A stretch of 64,000 nucleotides of DNA from Mesostigma viride (Eukaryota > Streptophyta > Mesostigmatophyceae > Mesostigmatales > Mesostigmataceae): contig RPFO01000034.1 of NCBI GenBank assembly GCA_009746045.1, forward strand, positions 607,461-671,460, read 5' to 3'. The position numbers and the translations under genes are program-made. The notes beneath the pieces were generated by a model. It ran no database searches and was not told the origin of the DNA. It saw only the letters and a program-made list of their open reading frames with translations. How positions within the stretch are numbered: the stretch's first letter is position 1; the number at the start of each line of letters is the position of its first letter. This document shows, piece by piece, positions 10,471 through 21,451 of the stretch.

Positions 10471-10847
10471 TTGATCAGATTATGTACTTGCCCACGCTCC
10501 TTGTTATAATATGCTCACATGGGTCATATTGCACCCACAGAACTTGCCGGATCGTCTAGGCGTGTCCGATTGCAGCTGTGGCATGCCTCTGGCATGAAGG
10601 AGAAAGGGGGTCTCTGCCCTTTAATTCTTCCTGTTGTGCACACACAGGGCCCCTGTGTGTTCTGATTTGGCACGCCGCAAAGGTGAAAACCATTTGCGTT
10701 TAGTGCCAGTCCGCGGAAAACGCGGAAAAACGCGATCTGCAAATGAATCCAGGCCGGAATCCAACTGGGGACCTCTTGCACCAATTTAGCTGACTCACAG
10801 GACGGACGTCTCCGGATCCTAGGGCATCGCCAACTGACACCTACAGT

Positions 10848-11031
10848 TGTTACGTGCCAGCCCAGACACCTAGTCTGAGCTACGTAGCGAAAGATCCTCC
10901 ATGCCGGAATTAGGAATAATCAAGGGTAGCTTAATGTAGATTGCGCTTCACGATGTGAGTCGTGAGATATCTGACACCGCGGCTTGATGCCAAGCTAATT
11001 GTTACACACTTATATTGGCTAGCAAGTATGG
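10848..11031. mobile_element. Partial LTR-like fragment related to 23369-23555
   Basis: Starts TGTTACGTGCC and follows the left part of the LTR at 23369 for ~185 bp, including GTAGCGAAAGATCCTCCATG and CTTGATGCCAAGCTAATT. It diverges after GGCTAGCAA. It is either a truncated solo LTR or a different subfamily. Confidence 0.6.
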
Positions 11032-11738
11032 CATTCATAGCGATCCGGGCCGCGGTGCCGCCACACCCCTGTAACTAGGACCTATGTAGATACTAAGCTT
11101 ACACCATCCATTCCATCCCATGTTCCCCTCCCACTGAGGACTTATGCTCACGTGACGCAGTCACGTGTCTATTAATTAATTAATGACTCGATTATCGATG
11201 CATGGAATGTAATCGTGGTTCTCTGAACATAGTTTCATTATAGTGAGATGGAAGGGTAGCCGCTATAGCTAGGTTATTGGGTTCACGTGACATACCTTTT
11301 GAGGCCGGTGCGGCCTGATCCGGATCAGTCGTGGCCAAAACTTTGGCCAGTTTTTCTTGGCCAGGTGGCAGGATGAGCTACGTTGAGATATAAACCTGCC
11401 ACTGTCTAGGTTTCTTGGCTAATGGCTAATGGCTATTGGCTAGATCTAGATTCCTTCTCTCACGCAATATGTGACCTAATAGCCCCGGCAGCCTTACGTA
11501 GTAAGCTGCCGGCAATTAGAACGCCACATTGCGTCCTTTGTTCAGACGCAACATTTGCGTGGCGAAAAAATGCCGTCCGGGCCAAGGCTGCATGACACGC
11601 AAAAAAGGACAAAAACAAACCCACCTAGCTAAGGTCGGCCTCTTTTCTCGAGGGCGGCGACAGCAAGCCAGGGGAAACGAACCTCTGGTTTGACGAACCT
11701 GTTCGATCTGTCGAAGCCATTTTTGGCCCTGAGCAGCA
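11032..11738. other. Non-coding stretch before the DIRS-like element
   Basis: No gene recognised. Contains a CACGTGAC/GTCACGTG inverted pair near 11150-11168 and TTAATTAATTAATTAA-like sequence near 11172. The 5' terminal repeat of the DIRS-like element may be here, but its matching end was not found. Confidence 0.4.
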
Positions 11739-12806
11739 ATGCCGAAGGGGCGCAAGGCTACAGCAGGGCGGGCACTGAGCGCGCGGGGAGGACGGGACGC
11801 TCACACCGCGGGCTGCTGCCGCCAGTCACGCTCTAGTCGCCTTCAGCGCCAAAAAGAAGCAGCTCGCCAGTCTACTCGCCAAGTGCATCAGCCCCGCAGA
11901 GGCGGTGGGGGCAGTCGAGCAGGTCTTCGGTGCCAAGGACTGGGTGACGGACGCCAGCTCGTGGAGCTCGAGCCAACTGAAGTCTGTCGTGCATGCAGAT
12001 GCTGGCCGATCACGTTGCATGATGTTGCCGACGTGTTGGACGCACGTGACCTAAACGGAACGTTGGTGGCAAAACTGCTGGCCGCGTGGCAGATCTTGCG
12101 GCGGACGAGGAGGAGGATAAGGCGCTGCCACCAACGACACCTGCGCAACGAAAAATGGCCAAGCCCGAAAGGCGCGGCCAAGGTTTCGGCAGGTGGGGGG
12201 GCTGTCGGAAAGGAAATGAGGGCGAGGTTGGCGACATTCGTTGGGGCACCTCCGGAAATCGAAAATCAGGACGACGAGGAGGACGAGGAGGGGGAGGTCG
12301 CAGCCGAGAAATTCATGCAAGGTTTGAAGGCAGCGCTGGGAGGAATGGAGGGGGCGGGGAGCCACTTCAAGGCCTCGAAAGGGGTGGCGCTGCCAAGCCG
12401 AGCCAAGAGCGTGAAATATCGGATTTCGGAGCGGGTGCTGCCGGGGGTGTTGGAGGACGCCAGCGACAATGGGATGGGAATCCGGTCGTGGGTCATGACG
12501 GTCAAGCCTGGAAATTGGCGGAACATGGAGAACAGGAAAATTGTCATGAACCGATTGCATTGGCCATGGACACCCTTCTCAAGGAGCTGGGCTCAGCAGC
12601 CGGGGAGCTTGTGGCCACCACCTAATGAGGGTGGTGGCAGCCTTGCTGCAGGTGGAGGGGCTGAGGAGGGGGGGGGTGGAAGGTGGCCAGCCACCTCCTG
12701 CCATTGGGGGAGGAGGCTGCACTGTCAGCCACCCCGGCTGTCAAGGCAGCTCTCCAAACTGCGATCCTCTTGGACAAGCTCAGCAAGGCTCAACAAGTAG
12801 TAGGGA
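11739..12806 (+). pseudogene. DIRS-like gag region, multiple frameshifts
   Basis: Coding-like text moves between frames: LVAFSAKKKQLASLLAK early, DVADVLDARDLNGTLVAKLL next, an acidic DDEEDEEGEVAAEKFMQGLK segment, and a C-terminal ILLDKLSKAQQVVGK before TAG 12804-12806. No zinc knuckle is visible. Assigned as gag by position ahead of the RT rather than by a diagnostic motif. The single 353-codon open frame here mixes real and shifted text. Confidence 0.5.
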
Positions 12807-13193
12807 AATAGAATCCCAGCGGGACCGCTCCCTTTTCCCGCTGCCATACCCACTTAGGCCAGCATACACCGCGTGGGGCAGGGTGAGATCGGCACGCCGA
12901 ATTTCAGACAGCGTGCCACGCGCCGCCACCGCGAGTACACACTGCAATGCAAGGTAGTGCGCTGGCTTAATTGGCTGTGGGGGGGGGGGCAAGACCCTCC
13001 TCCTAACCCTAGAGGGGCGTGCTCTAAGGTAGGGGAGGGAGGAGGCCCTTGCGAGGGTCAAGAGGCACTGCACCTGGCACAGTCGCCGCGTTAAGGGGGC
13101 GTTGCGACAGGCCAGGAGCAAGATTCAAGGTGCTGATGCAATGTATGGGAAGCAGAATAAGTATGAACAACTCGGCGCGCGGACGCGGTGAGT

Positions 13194-14232
13194 TTACCAA
13201 AGGCGGAGGTGGCGGGAAAGGCACGGCTGCTCGACCTGTTGGCTCAGTATGCGGCCGAGCTGGCGGGAGATATATGCCAGCGAAGAGAACTGCATCAAGC
13301 CAGCGGTCGTGGCGAGCGCAAAGTATTGGAATGTGCCCAAGCCCAGCCGGGGATGCTCCATGGCTGAATGGGGCAAGCTCATGAGCCGGGCAGCGGGCGT
13401 GGGCATGGTGGCGTCCCGGGAGAGGCGGCCCAAGTGGGTGGATGGCTTAATTGGAGTGGCCAAGGGGGTGGGTGAGCTACTGTTCATCGTCAACAGGAAG
13501 CTGGGCAACCTGCTGTGGGTGGACCCCCCCAAGATCCTGCTACCCCATGCACCTTGGCATCCTCGTGGAGGTCTACATCAAGGGCTGGTGCTACTGCGCC
13601 AAGAGCGACCTCGTGTCATACTACTACTCCATCGAGGTGCCCGAGTGGTGGTGGGACTACCAAGGGCTTCCTAGTGTGTGGTCGACTAGCGTAGGTCTGG
13701 CCTGGGGCCGAGGCGGAGGGTGTGGCCCGTGCTCAAGGTGCTGGCCATGGGACATTCCCATGCGGTGGCGCTGGGGGAGGCCATCCATGAGATGGTGCTC
13801 TACATGACCGGTGCCGGCCCTGGATCCGAGGCGCCAGGTCAACTACCTCTCAAGCGCAGGTGAGCTCACCTTGGTGCGCGACGAGTGTGGCCAGCCATGA
13901 ATGCGCTTGGCCATCGAGTACAAGGAGGAGCGTGCCGGGGAGCTTCAGATTGACCTGCATGGAAACCCCCCCTGCCCCCATGCTGTCCATCACCATTGAT
14001 GACTTGGTGGCCAGCAACGGGCGGACCTGCGATCGAGGCGGTGAACCAGCTCACCACGCGCGCTATTGAGGAAGGCTACCTCCCTAACAACCTTGTGCCG
14101 TCTAAGGAGAAGACTAAGATGGCGAGCCTGGAAGGGGACGAGCTGGAAGCCCTAGGGGTGGTGCACCGACGGAACGGCGCGCTGGAACCAACGGTCAAGC
14201 AGCTCAACCTTGTGATCGCCCACACGCACTGA
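13194..14232 (+). pseudogene. DIRS-like reverse transcriptase, frameshifted
   Basis: Recognisable RT blocks lie in different frames. VDPPKILLPHA is followed by the palm-like SDLVSYYYSIEVPEWWWDYQ (13600-13660) and GLP. The catalytic box reads SITIDDLVA, with the Asp pair at 13998-14003. A later segment is VPSKEKTKMASLEGDELEAL. RT copies element RNA to DNA. Scattered indels make this copy non-functional as written. Confidence 0.65.
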
Positions 14233-15000
14233 GGCTATACTCACTCGAGGCCGGCCGAGCTACGGCCGAGGGGCTGGCTGCCGTCTTGGGGCGGTGGTTG
14301 TGGCTGCAGATGTTAAGCCGCAGCTGCTTGTCCATTTGGCAGCAATGTTTCAAATTCATCAGCCTGCAAGGGTGGGGGCAGCGCTCCTGGGTGCTGTGGG
14401 CCGGGGTGCGGGAGGAGTTAGTAGAGTGTGCCCTGGCCTTGGCTCCCATGCTAAGGGTTGACCGAAGCGCACCTTTGGCACGTGAGGTGGTTGCATCTGA
14501 CGCGTCCACCTACGGGCAAGGTGTCGTGTACGCAACCATGGAGCCGGGCGATCGATGTGACGGAGCTGGCGAGGGCACGAGAGGTGCAGGGGTACCCGAC
14601 TTTGCTCATACCAATCGAGGTGGCATACGCTGGCCCTAGGCCCCTGAGCGCGCGGGCGCAACAAGCATGCAATCGGCTAGCCAGCAATGGCGGGTTGGGG
14701 TGAGGAGTCGTTGGCGGGATACGGGGATGCACATCAACGAGAAGGAGGTGCGGGCTGCAGTGAAGGGCGTGGAGAGGAGTGCGCGCAGCTTGGCAAACCG
14801 AGGCATGCGGGTGGTGATCGAGGTTGGTGGACTCCACCGCGGCGTTGGGCTGCTTGGCTAAGGGGCGGTCCTCATCCCACAAGCTCAACAAGCAGTGCCG
14901 CCGCTTGTGCGCGCTGACCCTCGCCACTGGGAGTCGTTCCGGCCCAGTGGGTGTGGACGCCGAGTGCACTTCAACCAGCCGATGGCGTTTCTCGCGGCCA
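14233..15000 (+). pseudogene. DIRS-like RNase H, frameshifted
   Basis: VVASDASTYGQGVVYA (Asp codon 14499-14501) is the first RNase H acidic motif. HINEKEVRAA carries the catalytic Glu. DSTAALGCLAKGRSSSHKLN (Asp codon 14830) is the third motif, and VWTPSALQPADGVSR is the typical end with the last Asp. All are present but spread over three frames. Confidence 0.7.
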
Positions 15001-15176
15001 ATCCATGGCGACTTTCTTGGCAGGCTGGGTGCGCGACCTGACCTCGGAAGGCATCCATCCTAACCCAGGGCCCCCTGCACCTGTTAATTACCTTCCATTG
15101 CTAGAGGGGAAAGTAAAGCCGGCTACCTTGCTGGCCTACCGTCGTGGTCTTGATTCCCTCTTGACTTGGTGGGAGG
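15001..15176 (+). pseudogene. Tyrosine recombinase N-terminal part, split by Copia insertion
   Basis: One open frame continues from the RNase H end through FLAGWVRDLTSEGIHPNPGP and LLEGKVKPATLLAYRRGLDS to LLTWWEE. There the Copia LTR begins. The text resembles the SAM-like DNA-binding N-domain of DIRS tyrosine recombinases. The frame resumes in phase at 23039. Confidence 0.65.
15172..15176. repeat. 5-bp TSD of Copia element, left
   Basis: GGAGG immediately before the left LTR, matched by GGAGG at 23034-23038. Confidence 0.85.
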
Positions 15177-15792
15177 AGTTGTGAGAGAGTGAATGCCCTG
15201 AATTCCGCCATGGTTCTTGCAGGAATGTTGCCTTTATTAAGAATAAGGAACACAGACGTAAGTCACGTCACTTCCAAGACTGCACGCAGCACAGGCGACA
15301 GGGTCGCAGTGCCAAGAGAACGTGCACGCAAGAACTAGCGTCCCGAGCTACCAAGTCACACATATAGGTTGCTAGGGACGCGTCCAAGTATTCAGCCGCA
15401 CTGTCACAGCTGAACTGTAAATCAATTGATTACACAGACTCTGGCACGCCTTTGGCGCGCAGATCTATCAATTGTCCATACGGCTAGTCCTGTGGACCTA
15501 TCCGTGCACTGCTCAGCATCAATTGTCTCATAGGTCCTGGCGCGCTACAGCACGCCTACCTATCAATTGACCATCAAGTCCTGTACAAGTCCTGTCAACG
15601 TCCTGCGGACTATCAAAGTGACACTTGTACATCCTGTGTCCGTACGCGCCCACAGTGGCGCGCCGGGTACTGTCGGCACAGCCTAGGAAACGTCATAACT
15701 TTTACGTTCCTTAACCAAATGAGGCGTTCAAGGTGCCGTTGGAAAGAGCGTAACAATCTCTATCCATCTAACGTAAATCCTTTACGTTAACT
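15177..15792 (-). repeat. 3' LTR of Copia element
   Basis: Starts AGTTGTGAGAGAG and ends TTTACGTTAACT on the plus strand, so the LTR has AGTT/AACT inverted ends rather than the usual TG/CA. Its pair is 22407-23033. A TTTATT at 15233-15238 reads AATAAA on the minus strand, a plausible poly(A) signal near the LTR end. Confidence 0.88.
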
Positions 15793-15815
15793 CCAATCCC
15801 TTCTTTTCTTTAGGG
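15793..15815 (-). other. Polypurine tract of Copia element
   Basis: On the minus strand this reads CCCTAAAGAAAAGAAGGGA followed by TTGG, directly upstream of the 3' LTR. A purine run in this position primes plus-strand DNA synthesis in LTR retrotransposons. Confidence 0.7.
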
Positions 15816-16742
15816 ATCACATCCCCTGCCAGGGACCCTTGAAGTAGCTTGAAATGTCCTTCACTCCAGCTTGAAGCTTGAACAGATGTCTTTAATGGCC
15901 ATTGCCATTCCCCCAGCCTTTTCTTTTAAGGAACTGGAAAAGAAACAGATCTGCCACAGGGAAAACCATTCCATGAGAAATGGATAAAAACCTATGGAAG
16001 TGGCATTACAGAGTACCACCAGATATTAGAAGCACACAAAATTAAATACATACAGGTTAATTCTATGAGGTCTTCTCCAGGAATTAATCCCATCACCTCG
16101 GTAGAGCCTCCAGTACAATGACCTTCTGGCGGTGAGTTACATTAATCCCAGATACTAATCCCATAAAACCCAGTACATATTCAATATAAGTACAATAAAT
16201 CCATGACAATTAAAATACCACTTGACAAAGTAAGGCGTATTACAATAGTTTGCCTGTCATTCTCTCAACAGGGGTCTATTGGCGCCCGTCTTACGGCGCC
16301 CGTCTACTTGCCAGATGGTAAACTGCCACAGCAAACAAATGACAAAATGAAACACATAGGCAACAATTAAATCCTGCCCTGGGGAACTAGGGAAGTCTGA
16401 ACAGGCAAACACCTGAACAGGCCAGCTTGTAGAAACATAATACCAGGGAATCGAACCCCGCCCTATAAACCCCAGAATAAAGGTTCCCAGACCATTGTGA
16501 GAAGTATGTACAAATATACATTTCTTTTAAAATAGAATACATGGTCTGTAATGGACCTGTCAACCTTGTGTAGTCAACAGCATGAACCCCAGCCAAAACC
16601 TGGCTGTATCCTGATTAAAATCAGAGTGAGTGTACCATGGTCCATGAGCCTTAGTACAGACTAAAATACAGGTATTATGCCAGTCACAATGCTGACACTA
16701 CCACACAATCTGCTCTCCAATGCCCTATAACCAGGCACCAGC
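15816..16742 (-). other. Copia 3' untranslated region
   Basis: About 930 bp between the RNase H stop and the PPT with no long open frame. Includes GGCGCCCGTCT twice near 16290-16305; the same word is found near the start of gag at about 21473. Confidence 0.6.
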
Positions 16743-17486
16743 TTAGACAGCTTGCTGAGATGGGTCCATCAGAGACTGAAGAACCTTGTATTGCACTGCT
16801 GCCTTCTGCACTAGCTTGGTCAAAGCATCAGCAGGATTGTCAACCCCAGGGATATGCTCAATATTGGCCAAGGAGGACAACTCCTTAAGAAGGAGATAAT
16901 CCAAGTCCCTACTTCTGGCCATCTGCCTGTGCACAAACTGCACCATCCCCATGGAGTCTGTTTTTAGAAGAGTGGTAACCTGAAGTGGCCAAGGAGTGTT
17001 AGAAGTCATCTGATGAAGCAACTCCTTCAGATAAAGGCTTGTGTGAATGCCTTCACAAATAGCCCTGCATTCTGCCACATCACTGCTGACAGCCACCCGT
17101 TTGTGCAGGCGACTAAACCAGCTCACCAAACTCCCCAGGCCTTCCTGTCTGAGCACAAAGAGCCCTGCAGCCCTGCCCCTGACCTTGGAGACCTGCCTGC
17201 TGTCCATTGAGCTATCCACATACAGCTCCATGCAAATGGGTTGTGATAAATCCACTGCAGACAACAGAATGCCAGATGAAGCCCTGACCTGATCAGCCAC
17301 CTTGGCAGACCCTAGCTCCACCAGCATGTCATCAGGCAACCTGGCTATGACCATAAGGTCTGGCCTGGAAATGCCTGCCACCCAAGCAACCATGCCCCTG
17401 ACCATAGGACACAGTGCCTGTGTGATGGTTGGAGGAAGCTTGCTAATGAGGGTCTCTTGATAATCATTGCCCCCCACCAGCAGCAT
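16743..17486 (-). CDS. Copia RNase H domain (end of pol)
   Basis: Carries ELYVDSSMD (first Asp), AECRAICEGI (Glu), LLKTDSMGMVQFV (Asp), SRDLDYLLLKEL and IEHIPGVDNPADALTK (last Asp), the standard Ty1/Copia RNase H set. It degrades the RNA strand during reverse transcription. It is a continuation of the RT frame: a G7 run at about 17496-17502 is one base short of joining KKGG to EWRMLLVGGND. The start of this open frame is therefore not a true start. Confidence 0.88.
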   Translation of the reverse strand: MLLVGGNDYQETLISKLPPTITQALCPMVRGMVAWVAGISRPDLMVIARLPDDMLVELGSAKVADQVRASSGILLSAVDLSQPICMELYVDSSMDSRQVSKVRGRAAGLFVLRQEGLGSLVSWFSRLHKRVAVSSDVAECRAICEGIHTSLYLKELLHQMTSNTPWPLQVTTLLKTDSMGMVQFVHRQMARSRDLDYLLLKELSSLANIEHIPGVDNPADALTKLVQKAAVQYKVLQSLMDPSQQAV

Positions 17487-18565
17487 ACGCCACTCCCCCC
17501 CTTCTTCACCAGTGTGGCCTCCATGCCCACAAACAGCAGAGGCTCATTCTCCACCTGCCATTGCTCCCTACCCAGAGGAAACTTGGACTTAATGATGGAG
17601 ATCAGCTCCTTAAGCCACGACGTGGGAGCTATCAGATGTAGGTCATCCCCGTGCAGCGAAGCATACACTGGTAGGCCTTCCCATTGCCCCAGAAACAGAC
17701 AGGGGTCTACAGGAGAGACCTTCAAGTTGCAATGCTCCTTCAGGAAACGGTTGAGAGTCTCCCTCCAGATTATTGGACTTGACCTCAGGCCCTCCAGGCC
17801 CTTGAGGATTTTAAGGAACTCAGTGTGAATGTCCCTTTTCCATACAGCAGGCACCCTGACATAGAAAGGCGTCTTGCCCTCCCACTTTTCCTGTGCCACA
17901 TCTGCATCCCCCTCCAGAAATGCCCTCTTGAAGTCTACCACCACTGAGCCATAGTCCAAGCCCTTGTTGAGAAGGCCTAGAAATACACACAGCAGCAGCC
18001 TCCAAGTGTCATGCAGCATGCCAGGGGTATACAACTCCTCAGCAGTGCACTCACCAGTACCCTTGAACTCATTCAGCACTGGCCTGACATGTGGTACCTT
18101 GACCCCGTCCACCTCCTTCATCTTGATGACAAACTTGAGCTTGAGTAGACGTCGTGCAGGAGGCAGGTCATTGACAGGTTCCACGCATTTCTTGGAGATC
18201 CAGTCCTCCCCAGATTTAATCAGACCCAGTGTGACCTGGGGACACATAATGGGAGAGGACATGAGCTTCACCAGGCCTTGGTAGTTGATAGGGCTGTGTC
18301 CAGCAAGTGAGTGAGGACCAATGCCCAAACTGCTTGGATGACTAGCAGCTGGCAATATGAGGTCATCAACCAAGGGCTCCTGCCCCTGGCACACTTGCAC
18401 ACGCTTAACCGTCCTGGTTACTGCACGTGATAGGTGAGTGGTCCTGAAATTAATCAGTGGGACCTGACCAGCCCCTTCCTTAGTCAGGAGAGAGGACGTG
18501 ATCACTACCCCATCCTGGCATAGGAAATTCTGCCCCAGAAGAGCAGGTCCCTGATAGCCCTCCAA
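17345..18565 (-). CDS. Copia reverse transcriptase (RVT_2), with end of protease-like domain
   Basis: The first ~20 codons (YQGPALLGQNFL) complete the retropepsin-like domain of the preceding frame. RT follows from about residue 115: FVIKMKEVDGVKVPHVRPVL, VVVDFKRAFLEGD (Asp211), LKGLEGLRSSPIIWRETLN, VDPCLFLG and YASLHGDDLHL. The catalytic pair is Asp307-Asp308 in HGDD, where most Copia elements have YVDD. Joined to the upstream frame by a one-base indel near 18560 and to RNase H by the G7-run indel near 17500. After about residue 365 the translation here is out of frame. Confidence 0.88.
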   Translation of the reverse strand: MEGYQGPALLGQNFLCQDGVVITSSLLTKEGAGQVPLINFRTTHLSRAVTRTVKRVQVCQGQEPLVDDLILPAASHPSSLGIGPHSLAGHSPINYQGLVKLMSSPIMCPQVTLGLIKSGEDWISKKCVEPVNDLPPARRLLKLKFVIKMKEVDGVKVPHVRPVLNEFKGTGECTAEELYTPGMLHDTWRLLLCVFLGLLNKGLDYGSVVVDFKRAFLEGDADVAQEKWEGKTPFYVRVPAVWKRDIHTEFLKILKGLEGLRSSPIIWRETLNRFLKEHCNLKVSPVDPCLFLGQWEGLPVYASLHGDDLHLIAPTSWLKELISIIKSKFPLGREQWQVENEPLLFVGMEATLVKKGGSGVCCWWGAMIIKRPSLASFLQPSHRHCVLWSGAWLLGWQAFPGQTLWS

Positions 18566-20226
18566 GACACAAAAGCAGTGTCCTGTCCAAGGATAGGAAT
18601 AGATACCTCACCCAGTACCTTCACGTGTACCCCGCCACTGAAGTCAGACACAAACTGATAGCTGGGTTCAGTCATGCTGTACCCTGCTGCAGCCCTGGTC
18701 CCAATGATGGAAACCTGAGAATTAGTGTCTACCTCTAAGGCAGTGTCCAGCCCCAGATTGCCATGCCACCTGAGCTTGGCTACCTTGGGCTGCTTCTTGG
18801 CTCTTTGTAGAGCCCCAATCAATCCAGCCAAACTTGTCCCCCTGGGCTTGGTTAGTGCCTTGGGCTTGACAGTTGACTCCCCAGCTGTTGACCTTGCAGC
18901 CTGTTCAACAAGTACCTCTGCAACCTGGCCAGGGCTGACAGATTCCCCTGCAACAGATGTGGTCGTTGCGTCAGTGATGTCACTTGGGACCTGAAAATCC
19001 TGCAGATCCTGTGAGCCTTGTGCCTGACTGCCCTCATTCATCAGGTTAGGCTTGACATATGACCAACTCAGCCGGTGCACATGCTTTGGTTCGTCCTCCA
19101 TGCTGACCAAGCATGCGTGGCTAGCTTCATCAACCTGGGTAACCACCCCAGGACTCCAGCTACCACGTTTGCCATAAAGGCTAGGTTCCTTCCAAGCTAG
19201 GACCTTCTGACCCACTTGTGGCTCCAGCATCTTCCAACCCCGGTCCTTCTCCCTCAGCTTGGCAAAGGTGACATGTGCAGCATGTTTCCAGCCCTCCAGC
19301 ACATGTGGTGGGCACAGGCCATGATATAGACCCATTGGGCTGACAGCAACTCCATCATAGTAGAAGTTAACCCTGCTGTTCAGCTGCTGCTCCACGTTCC
19401 TCAGCCATGCACTCCTGACAAGTGCAGGTGCAGACAAGGGTACCCAGTCTTCAGAGATGATCAATTTCTTGACCTCCTGGATTGCCCTCTCGATAGCACC
19501 CTGCTGCCCATGAGCCTCCCTAGGTGTAACCAGCAACTCAGGAAGGGTAGGATCACCCTTGAGATGCTGAAACTGCATGTCCACCTGGATCCTTGTGGTA
19601 GGAAACTTGGCTCTTACATTCTGCAGGGCAGCCAGCAAGTACCTGTTCTTCATAGAAGGTAAATGCTCCAGCACCTTGTATTTTGTGTACCTGTCCACGC
19701 ACACCAACAGTTGCATGCCCCTGATGTGTTGGATATCACACTGCAGATCACCAATGCTCTGAGGTAGAGCTTTGGCATGTGATTTCCTGGGCTTGTTGGA
19801 GGACAACTGGCACTTACACCGTGAGGCAGCTTGCTGACACGCCTTGAGAAGGGGTGCCCTGCCCATACGGAAGGCAAAGTTGTTTGACAGAGAAGTGGCA
19901 TGCCCAAACATGTTGTGGATTCGGGCACCCAACTCCTGGTACACAGAGGAAGCAGTCCCTGGCACAGTCAGGACTGTGCTGTCAGGTTGTCCAGCATCAC
20001 CATGCTGACTTCCATCCTGTTCTGACTCAGAGCCTGAGTCACCCTGCTCATGCCCAACACCTGGACCGCCAGCAGGGACCACATGCATACCACCAGAGGC
20101 CTTCACACCCCTCTGTGGTTGTACATTGGTTTCTCTCAAAATGAGAGGTCCACCCTCGTGCCCAGCACGAGGATGCATGGGGTCAGACATTCTTACAGCT
20201 GCATCAGCTGTCAAGGACGTCTTCAT
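18505..20226 (-). CDS. Copia integrase followed by retropepsin-like protease
   Basis: Residues 1-95 are a polar linker. IHNMFGH with Cys residues to about 140 is a degenerate HHCC zinc region. The DDE core has Asp164 (LQCDIQHIRG), Asp216 (IQVDMQFQ) and Glu246 (GAIERAIQEVK). An integrase C-terminal part follows (VGQKVLAWKEPSLYGKRGSW, HRLSWSYVKPNL). Then a Ser/Ala/Gln-rich spacer and, from about residue 485, a retropepsin-like fold: ALEVDTNSQVSIIG, SGGVHVKVLGEVSIPIL, completed in the next frame by PALLGQNFL. The active-site triad reads DTN rather than DTG/DSG. Protease after integrase is atypical for Copia. Confidence 0.82.
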   Translation of the reverse strand: MKTSLTADAAVRMSDPMHPRAGHEGGPLILRETNVQPQRGVKASGGMHVVPAGGPGVGHEQGDSGSESEQDGSQHGDAGQPDSTVLTVPGTASSVYQELGARIHNMFGHATSLSNNFAFRMGRAPLLKACQQAASRCKCQLSSNKPRKSHAKALPQSIGDLQCDIQHIRGMQLLVCVDRYTKYKVLEHLPSMKNRYLLAALQNVRAKFPTTRIQVDMQFQHLKGDPTLPELLVTPREAHGQQGAIERAIQEVKKLIISEDWVPLSAPALVRSAWLRNVEQQLNSRVNFYYDGVAVSPMGLYHGLCPPHVLEGWKHAAHVTFAKLREKDRGWKMLEPQVGQKVLAWKEPSLYGKRGSWSPGVVTQVDEASHACLVSMEDEPKHVHRLSWSYVKPNLMNEGSQAQGSQDLQDFQVPSDITDATTTSVAGESVSPGQVAEVLVEQAARSTAGESTVKPKALTKPRGTSLAGLIGALQRAKKQPKVAKLRWHGNLGLDTALEVDTNSQVSIIGTRAAAGYSMTEPSYQFVSDFSGGVHVKVLGEVSIPILGQDTAFVSWRAIRDLLFWGRISYARMG

Positions 20227-20366
20227 AGGAACCTGTACCTCTCCAGGTGACCTGGGGCCACCCTGAACCTGGAGATCACCCTCTTGTTGCCCAGATATAA
20301 AATCTGCATTGGAGCACCTGGCCTCCCCCTGGGTGAATTAAGGTGTGTAGGGGTTGCCTCAGACAG

Positions 20367-21451
20367 TCACTGCTCCTTGTTGTCTTCTTGCTGACTGCCC
20401 TTTGAAGGCTGGCCTGCCTGGGACTTGTTGTTGTTCTTCTTGTTGTTGTTGTTGTTATTCTTGTTGCTGCCCTGGCCCTGGGTCTTCTTGAAGCTGGGAC
20501 ACTCCTTCTTGATGTGCCCCCACCCCTTGCACAGGTAGCATTGTATCTTTGACTTGCCCTGGCCACTGCCCCCGTTGTCAGACGCGTTGCCCTGCTTGGG
20601 CTGACCACCCACCCGCCTGAACACCGACTTGGAGTGTGACCTCCCGTCAGGGTCGGGTGAATGATTGGCCTTCCGCTTGTTGTGGTTGCCCCTACGCCCT
20701 CCTTGGCTTCTGTCAGCCTCGGACGATTTGGAGCCACCCTGGGTACGCCCACCTGCCTGGGTAGCCTTCACTGCTGGCACTCCACCCTCAAACAGCTCCT
20801 CTGCCTCGAGTGCTTGTTTGATTATGACCTTGTAGGCCTTGAGGGTTGAGTGTGGGGCACACATGACCTTTAAAGAGCCACGTGTAGCCTTGTCCAGCCC
20901 AGAAACCTTGAGCCAGTTTGTCAGGGCTATGTTGTCAGCAACATTAAAGCCGTGAGCCCTGCCCTCCTCAACCATTTTACAATAGTTAAGGAAGTTCTGG
21001 ATCAGGTCCCCTTGACCTCCCACCCCTGGTATTTATCCTGCCAATGGATCCCCACTTTCTTCCTCTGATCCTCTAGCAGCTCCTTTAACTCTGCCACGTA
21101 GCTGGACCAGGCCTTGTTGGCCTTCTTACACTCTCTAGTGAGGTCCTTTATCTGATCTGTACACTTGCCAAAAGTCTGGCTACCTATCCAGATCTGGTAA
21201 TAGTTTGTACCACCGTACAAACTTGGAAACCCCTCTAGCCCCTCCACAAACTCCTCAGCCTGCTTGGGCTTTGTGTCTGACGTGACAGGTTGCAGTTGAT
21301 TCACAATAAGCAAACCCTGAGTAGTGAGATCATAACCAAGAACAGCTTGTGTATTATTAGGGTTGTGATGAACATTGGTAATTTCCCCGGTGACACCCAC
21401 GTCATCTACGTGAGCTGTCCCACTACCAGCACCACCATTATTCCCACTGGC
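20367..21451 (-). CDS. Copia Gag with CCHC zinc knuckle, one frameshift
   Basis: The open frame begins after a TGA at 21452-21454 (no clear ATG) and runs through GYDLTTQGLLIVNQLQPV and IHWQDKYQGWE, then shifts at about 21010-21020. One extra G joins it to QGDLIQNFLNYC. The C-terminal half has Lys/Arg/Asn-rich basic text and one zinc knuckle CYLCKGWGHIKKEC (C-x2-C-x4-H-x4-C), the nucleocapsid signature that packages element RNA. Ends in an Asn/Lys/Gln-rich tail. The N-terminus is uncertain. Confidence 0.8.

Larger units (their letters stand above)
11739..15176 (+). mobile_element. DIRS-like retrotransposon, left part (interrupted by Copia)
   Basis: Plus-strand order is gag-like, reverse transcriptase, RNase H, tyrosine recombinase, the DIRS/Ngaro arrangement. 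The reading frame is broken many times. The element is cut at 15176 by the Copia element and resumes at 23039. DIRS elements integrate a circular intermediate with a tyrosine recombinase and make no target-site duplication. The 5' terminal repeat was not identified. Confidence 0.7.
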
